A stretch of 37,158 nt of DNA, taken from assembly GCA_016929435.1 (NCBI GenBank), contig JAFGIV010000008.1:1-37158 (forward strand), written 5' to 3'. Shown here in pieces: positions 32,526 to 37,158 of the stretch. Numbering within the stretch: the first letter of the stretch is position 1; each line of letters begins with the position of its first letter. A program made the translations under genes and the position numbers. Under the pieces are notes generated by a model. That model was given only the letters and a program-made list of their open reading frames with translations. It did no database searches and was not told the DNA's origin. Origin of the DNA: Candidatus Uhrbacteria bacterium (GTDB lineage Bacteria > Patescibacteriota > Patescibacteriia > SG8-24).

Positions 32526-34583
32526 ATGAACTTCCACCTGAAATCCAAATACCAGCCGAGCGGCGACCAGCCGGAGGCGATCGAGGCGTTGACCCGCGGG
32601 GTCAATGCCGGTTTGCGGTTTCAGACGCTTTTGGGCGTTACCGGTTCGGGTAAGACCTTCACCATGGCCAATGTCATTGCCCAGACCAACAGGCCGACAC
32701 TGGTGATTGCCCCGAACAAGACCCTGGCCGCCCAGCTCTGCAACGAGTTTCGGGAATTTTTTCCTGATAATGCGGTCGAATATTTTGTTTCGTACTACGA
32801 CTACTACCAGCCGGAGGCCTATCTGCCGTCCTCGGACACCTATATCGAAAAAGAGGCGATGATCAACCAGGAGATCGACCGGCTGCGGCACGCCGCCACC
32901 CAGGCCCTGCTCACCAGGCGGGATGTAATCATCGTCGCCTCGGTGTCCTGCATCTACGGTTTGGGGGCGCCGGAGATGTACAAAAAGATGTATCTGCCGG
33001 TGGCCGTGGGTCAGGCCATCAGCCGGCAGGAGATCATCCGTCACCTGGTCCAGACGCAATTCGAACGGAACGAGGCGGACCTGAAGCGGGGATCGTTCCG
33101 CAGCCGAGGGGACACCATCGAAATCATGCCGGCGGCCGAGGAGACGATCGTCAGGATCGAGTTGGACGGGGGAAAGGTGGGGGAAATCAGCCTGATCGAT
33201 CCGGTCAGCCGCAAGACCCGGGAGAGGCCGGGGGAGGTATGGATATTCCCGGCCAAGCATTTCATCACTCCCGGTCCGGAACGGGAGCGGGCGGTTGCGG
33301 CCATCCGGGCCGAGCTCCGGGAGAGGTTGGCGTTTTTCCAGGAAAAAGGCCTGATGCTGGAGGCGGAACGGCTGGAGCGGCGGACCAATTTCGACCTGGC
33401 CATGCTGGTCGAGATGGGCTATTGCCACGGCATCGAGAACTATTCCCGCCACCTCTCTGGCCGCCGGCCGGGTGACCCGCCGGATTCGCTGCTGGCCTAC
33501 TTTCCGGACGGTTTCCTGACGATCATCGACGAGTCCCACGTGACCGTTCCCCAACTGCAGGGGATGTACAGCGGCGATGCCGCCCGCAAGCGGAACCTGA
33601 TCCAGTACGGTTTCCGCTTGCCGTCCGCGGCCGATAACCGGCCGCACCGGTTCGAGGAGTTCCTGGCCCGGGTGCCGCAGATCGTCTTCGCTTCGGCTAC
33701 GCCCGGGGATTACGAGAGGGGAGCGTCGGGACAGGTCGTTGAGCAGGTCATCCGGCCGACCGGTCTGGTCGATCCGAAGGTTACGGTCCTTCCTGCCACG
33801 GAAACGGAAGGCTCTTCCGGCCAGGTCGATGACCTGATCGTAAAAATAGAGGGGAGAGTGAAGGCAAAGGAACGGGTTTTGGTGACGACGCTCACCAAGA
33901 AGATGGCCGAGGATCTGACCGGTTACCTGACGGAACGGAAGGTCAGGACCCAATACCTGCACAGTGATGTGGCGACGATCGATCGGGTGCGGGTGCTGAC
34001 CGATTTTCGGCGCGGCAAATACGATGTCCTGGTCGGGGTCAATTTGCTTCGGGAGGGTTTGGACTTGCCGGAGGTGACGCTCGTGGCCATCATGGATGCT
34101 GACAAGGAAGGCTTCTTGAGAAGCGAGACGTCGCTCATCCAGACCATGGGACGGGCCGCCCGGAACGTCGGAGGGGAGGTCATCCTCTATGCCGACAGCC
34201 TGACCGGTTCGATGAGAAGGGCCATGGCCGAAACCGAACGGAGACGGGAGAGACAGTTGGCCTACAATCAGGCCCATGGAATCACCCCGAAGACCATCAG
34301 CAAGGCGATCCACGACATCATGGCCGGCCTGGAGAAGTCGGAAACGGCCAAGGCCAAAAGGATCCTGGCCCTGGAGGCGGCCCCGGAATCCGGCCGTCCG
34401 GTCGCCGAGATTATCGCCGAGAAAGAGAAACGGATGAAGGCTGCGGCCGAGAGGCTGGAATTCGAGCTGGCTGCCCTCTTGCGGGACGAAATCAAGCTGT
34501 TGGCAAGGGACCTTAAAACCAGGAGGACAAAAAAGACAAAAAAAATCGAGTCCAGCGAAGCGGGGCTGGACTCGAAAGGGTGA
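32526..34583 (+). CDS. uvrB: Excinuclease ABC subunit B
   Basis: [104 protein letters not shown]-terminal UVR motif. Start at ATG 32526 rather than TTG 32496, which lies in the repeat. Confidence 0.97.
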   Translation: MNFHLKSKYQPSGDQPEAIEALTRGVNAGLRFQTLLGVTGSGKTFTMANVIAQTNRPTLVIAPNKTLAAQLCNEFREFFPDNAVEYFVSYYDYYQPEAYLPSSDTYIEKEAMINQEIDRLRHAATQALLTRRDVIIVASVSCIYGLGAPEMYKKMYLPVAVGQAISRQEIIRHLVQTQFERNEADLKRGSFRSRGDTIEIMPAAEETIVRIELDGGKVGEISLIDPVSRKTRERPGEVWIFPAKHFITPGPERERAVAAIRAELRERLAFFQEKGLMLEAERLERRTNFDLAMLVEMGYCHGIENYSRHLSGRRPGDPPDSLLAYFPDGFLTIIDESHVTVPQLQGMYSGDAARKRNLIQYGFRLPSAADNRPHRFEEFLARVPQIVFASATPGDYERGASGQVVEQVIRPTGLVDPKVTVLPATETEGSSGQVDDLIVKIEGRVKAKERVLVTTLTKKMAEDLTGYLTERKVRTQYLHSDVATIDRVRVLTDFRRGKYDVLVGVNLLREGLDLPEVTLVAIMDADKEGFLRSETSLIQTMGRAARNVGGEVILYADSLTGSMRRAMAETERRRERQLAYNQAHGITPKTISKAIHDIMAGLEKSETAKAKRILALEAAPESGRPVAEIIAEKEKRMKAAAERLEFELAALLRDEIKLLARDLKTRRTKKTKKIESSEAGLDSKG
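34538..34575 (-). terminator. Leftward-oriented terminator-like hairpin in the uvrB 3' coding end
   Basis: TCGAGTCCAGC (34546-34556)/GCTGGACTCGA (34565-34575) with A8 at 34538-34545, i.e. a U8 tract after the hairpin only in minus-strand RNA. Confidence 0.55.
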
Positions 34584-34584
34584 G

Positions 34585-37158
34585 ATGAAGAGAAGCCATT
34601 TTGTCAAGATTATGCAGGACAAGATCACCATTAAGGGCGCGCGGGAGCATAACCTCAAGAACGTCTCCCTGGAACTGCCTCGAAACAAGATGATAGTATT
34701 CACGGGCCTGTCCGGTTCGGGCAAGTCCTCCTTGGCGTTCGACACTATTTTTGCCGAGGGCCAGCGGCGCTACATCGAATCCCTCTCGGCCTATGCCCGG
34801 CAGTTCTTGGGACAGATGAGCAAGCCGGATGTGGACGAGATCGAGGGGCTGTCCCCGGCCATCTGCATTGACCAGAAGGCCCATTCCGCCAATCCGCGCT
34901 CCACGGTCGCGACCATCACCGAGATATACGACTACCTGCGGGTGCTTTACGCCAGGATCGGAACCCCCTTCTGTCCGTCCTGCAACCAGCCGATCCGGAA
35001 GATGAGTGCGGAGGAAATGGTCGATTTCGTGACCGGGGAGGCCGTCAAACCGCCGGATGTCCCCAAAAAGGGGGTGAGCCCGGACGGTCCGACCAGGCGT
35101 CCGCAGAAGATTGAGGGGGCCGGGGAAGGGGAGGTGGTGATTTTGGCGCCGGCGGTCCGGGGACGGAAGGGGGAGTATCACCAGATGCTCTACGATTTCT
35201 ATAACGCCGGTTTCAGCCAGGTTCGGGTCAACGGTCGGTTTCGGTCCCTGCGCACCCGATTGGTGCTGGACAGGAAAATGACTCATACCATCGAGTTGGT
35301 GATCGATCGCCTGCCGCTGGTCGAATTGGAGAGGGGGACGGACGGGCAGAAAAGGGACTGGCGGGGCCGGTTGGCCGAGGCGGTCGAATCCGGCCTGAAA
35401 TACGGCGACGGGCTGATCGTGGCCGCCTACGGCAACGGGTCGGAACGGGTCCTGTCCTCCAAATTCGGATGTCCGGACTGCGGCTTCTCTTTTCCGGAAA
35501 TAGAACCCCGCCTTTTTTCCTTCAACAGCCCCTACGGCGCCTGCCCGGGTTGCGACGGTTTGGGGGTGATCGGGTATTTCTCCCATGAGGAGTGTCCGGC
35601 CTGCCGTGGGGCGCGGCTGAAGTCGGAAGCCCTGGCCGTCCGGGTATCCGGAAAGAGCATCGTCGAGCTGACGGCCATGACCGTCGGGGAGGCCGTGAGG
35701 TTCACCGACAGCCTGGACCTGACGGCCCGGGAACGGGAGATTTCGGTCGGGATCATGAAGGAGATCCGGGGGCGGCTGCGGTTCCTGGACGATGTCGGCC
35801 TGCATTACCTGACGCTCGACCGGAAGGCCGGGACGCTTTCCGGCGGAGAGGCCCAGCGGATCCGGTTGGCCTCCCAGATCGGCTCGCGGCTGGTCGGGGC
35901 GCTGTATGTCCTGGACGAGCCGACCATTGGCCTGCACCAGCGGGACAACGAAAGGCTGATCGGGACCCTGAAGAAGCTCCGGGATGCCGGTAACACCATC
36001 ATCGTGGTCGAGCACGATGAGGACACGATCATCGAAAGCGATTGGCTGGTGGATTTCGGCCCCGGGGCCGGCAAGCACGGCGGGGAGGTGATCGCCGCCG
36101 GTCCGACGGCCGAAGTCGTCGCCAGGGGTGAGACGCTGACCGCCCAATACCTGACCGGGAAGCGGCAGATCGCCGTTCCGGCCCAGCGGCGGGTCAGCGT
36201 CAGGGAAAGCCTGAAAATCGTCGGGGCCAAGGCCAATAACCTGAAGAACATCAGCGTGGAGGTGCCGCTGCGCCGCTTCGTCTGCCTGACCGGGGTGTCC
36301 GGTTCCGGAAAAAGCACCCTGATGAACGACATCATCCACGCCAGTCTGGCCAACCGGCTGAATCGGACCTGCCTGCCGGTCGGGGAGCATAAGGCCGTCC
36401 TCGGCCTGGAACATGTCGATCGGGTGGTGATGGTGGACCAGTCGCCGATCGGCCGGACTCCGCGCTCCAATCCGGCCACCTATACCGGGGCCTTCACCCC
36501 GATCCGGGACATTTTTGCGGCCACGGAGGAGGCTCGTGTCCGCGGCTATCGGCCCGGCCGTTTCAGCTTCAATGTCCCCGGCGGCCGCTGCGAGAACTGT
36601 GAGGGACACGGACTGGTGGCCATTGAGATGCATTTCCTGCCGACCGTCTATGTCACCTGCGATGTCTGCCGGGGCCGCCGTTTCGACCGGGAAACCCTGG
36701 AGGTGAAATACCGCGGGAAGAGCATCCATGATGTCCTGACCATGACGATCGAGGAGGCCTCCGCTTTCTTCGAGGACATCCCGTTCGTCAGCGACAAGTT
36801 AAGCGTCCTGAACCGGGTCGGTTTGGGATACCTGGAACTGGGCCAGTCGGCCACCACCCTGTCCGGCGGGGAGGCCCAGCGGGTCAAGCTGGCCAATGAG
36901 CTGGCCAAGCGGGGAAGCGGCCGGACCCTTTACCTTCTGGACGAACCGACCACCGGGCTGCATTTCGAGGATATCCGTCGTTTGCTGCAGGTACTGCAGG
37001 GTCTGGTCGATCGGGGCAATTCCGTCCTGGTGATCGAACACAATCTCGATGTCATCAAGGTCGCCGATCATGTGATCGATTTGGGTCCCGAGGGCGGGGA
37101 GGGAGGCGGCCGGGTGGTGGCCACCGGCACGCCGGAGGAGATCGCCAAATATTCCGAC
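34585..37158 (+). CDS. uvrA: Excinuclease ABC subunit A, 3' end outside window
   Basis: Open frame from ATG 34585 to the window end: [155 protein letters not shown]. Not in the ORF track because it lacks a stop. Confidence 0.97.
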   Translation, partial: MKRSHFVKIMQDKITIKGAREHNLKNVSLELPRNKMIVFTGLSGSGKSSLAFDTIFAEGQRRYIESLSAYARQFLGQMSKPDVDEIEGLSPAICIDQKAHSANPRSTVATITEIYDYLRVLYARIGTPFCPSCNQPIRKMSAEEMVDFVTGEAVKPPDVPKKGVSPDGPTRRPQKIEGAGEGEVVILAPAVRGRKGEYHQMLYDFYNAGFSQVRVNGRFRSLRTRLVLDRKMTHTIELVIDRLPLVELERGTDGQKRDWRGRLAEAVESGLKYGDGLIVAAYGNGSERVLSSKFGCPDCGFSFPEIEPRLFSFNSPYGACPGCDGLGVIGYFSHEECPACRGARLKSEALAVRVSGKSIVELTAMTVGEAVRFTDSLDLTAREREISVGIMKEIRGRLRFLDDVGLHYLTLDRKAGTLSGGEAQRIRLASQIGSRLVGALYVLDEPTIGLHQRDNERLIGTLKKLRDAGNTIIVVEHDEDTIIESDWLVDFGPGAGKHGGEVIAAGPTAEVVARGETLTAQYLTGKRQIAVPAQRRVSVRESLKIVGAKANNLKNISVEVPLRRFVCLTGVSGSGKSTLMNDIIHASLANRLNRTCLPVGEHKAVLGLEHVDRVVMVDQSPIGRTPRSNPATYTGAFTPIRDIFAATEEARVRGYRPGRFSFNVPGGRCENCEGHGLVAIEMHFLPTVYVTCDVCRGRRFDRETLEVKYRGKSIHDVLTMTIEEASAFFEDIPFVSDKLSVLNRVGLGYLELGQSATTLSGGEAQRVKLANELAKRGSGRTLYLLDEPTTGLHFEDIRRLLQVLQGLVDRGNSVLVIEHNLDVIKVADHVIDLGPEGGEGGGRVVATGTPEEIAKYSD

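Noticed and set aside
32448-34745. 765-aa minus-strand ORF opposite uvrB
   Set aside because: Shadow ORF: antisense to a confidently identified uvrB, low-complexity R/H/P/Q/D-rich sequence, no recognisable domain.
34513-36729. 738-aa minus-strand ORF opposite uvrA
   Set aside because: Shadow ORF caused by high GC at third positions; antisense to clear UvrA motifs.
1-37158. CRISPR arrays, tRNA/rRNA genes, transposases, phage genes or defence islands
   Set aside because: Looked for regular direct repeats, T-loop-like motifs outside CDSs and marker proteins; none seen.

Overview
The window is a GC-rich bacterial chromosome segment, densely coding and without rRNA, tRNA, CRISPR or transposase genes. 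Family content suggests a Patescibacteria/CPR-type genome: peptidoglycan genes, a PilB-C-V-W-X-M-N-O type IV pilus operon, CPR-type PyrG and MurG variants, and PEGA and carboxypeptidase-regulatory-like surface proteins. UGA is used as a normal stop. Left to right: mutM/fpg (5'-truncated); a pseudopilin fused to carboxypeptidase-regulatory-like domains; a PAP2-phosphatase::MltG fusion; a PEGA/beta-propeller protein (-); murA; an S41 peptidase; a NUDIX hydrolase; pyrG; rpmA (-); a Nfu-type scaffold; a cysteine desulfurase; the minus-strand pilus operon; a small membrane protein; mraY-lon-ftsW-murG; a GGDEF-like protein; a Cys-less rhodanese; a GH1 enzyme; a DUF5658-like protein (-); a beta-CASP ribonuclease; a ~419 bp inverted-repeat-bounded non-coding element; uvrB; and uvrA (3'-truncated). 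The strongest leads are the PAP2-MltG fusion, the modular pilins (one probably starting at CTG), the structured element before uvrB, and a set of 17-bp-spaced sigma70-like promoters that place several start codons in very short leaders. All calls are by eye, with no database search.
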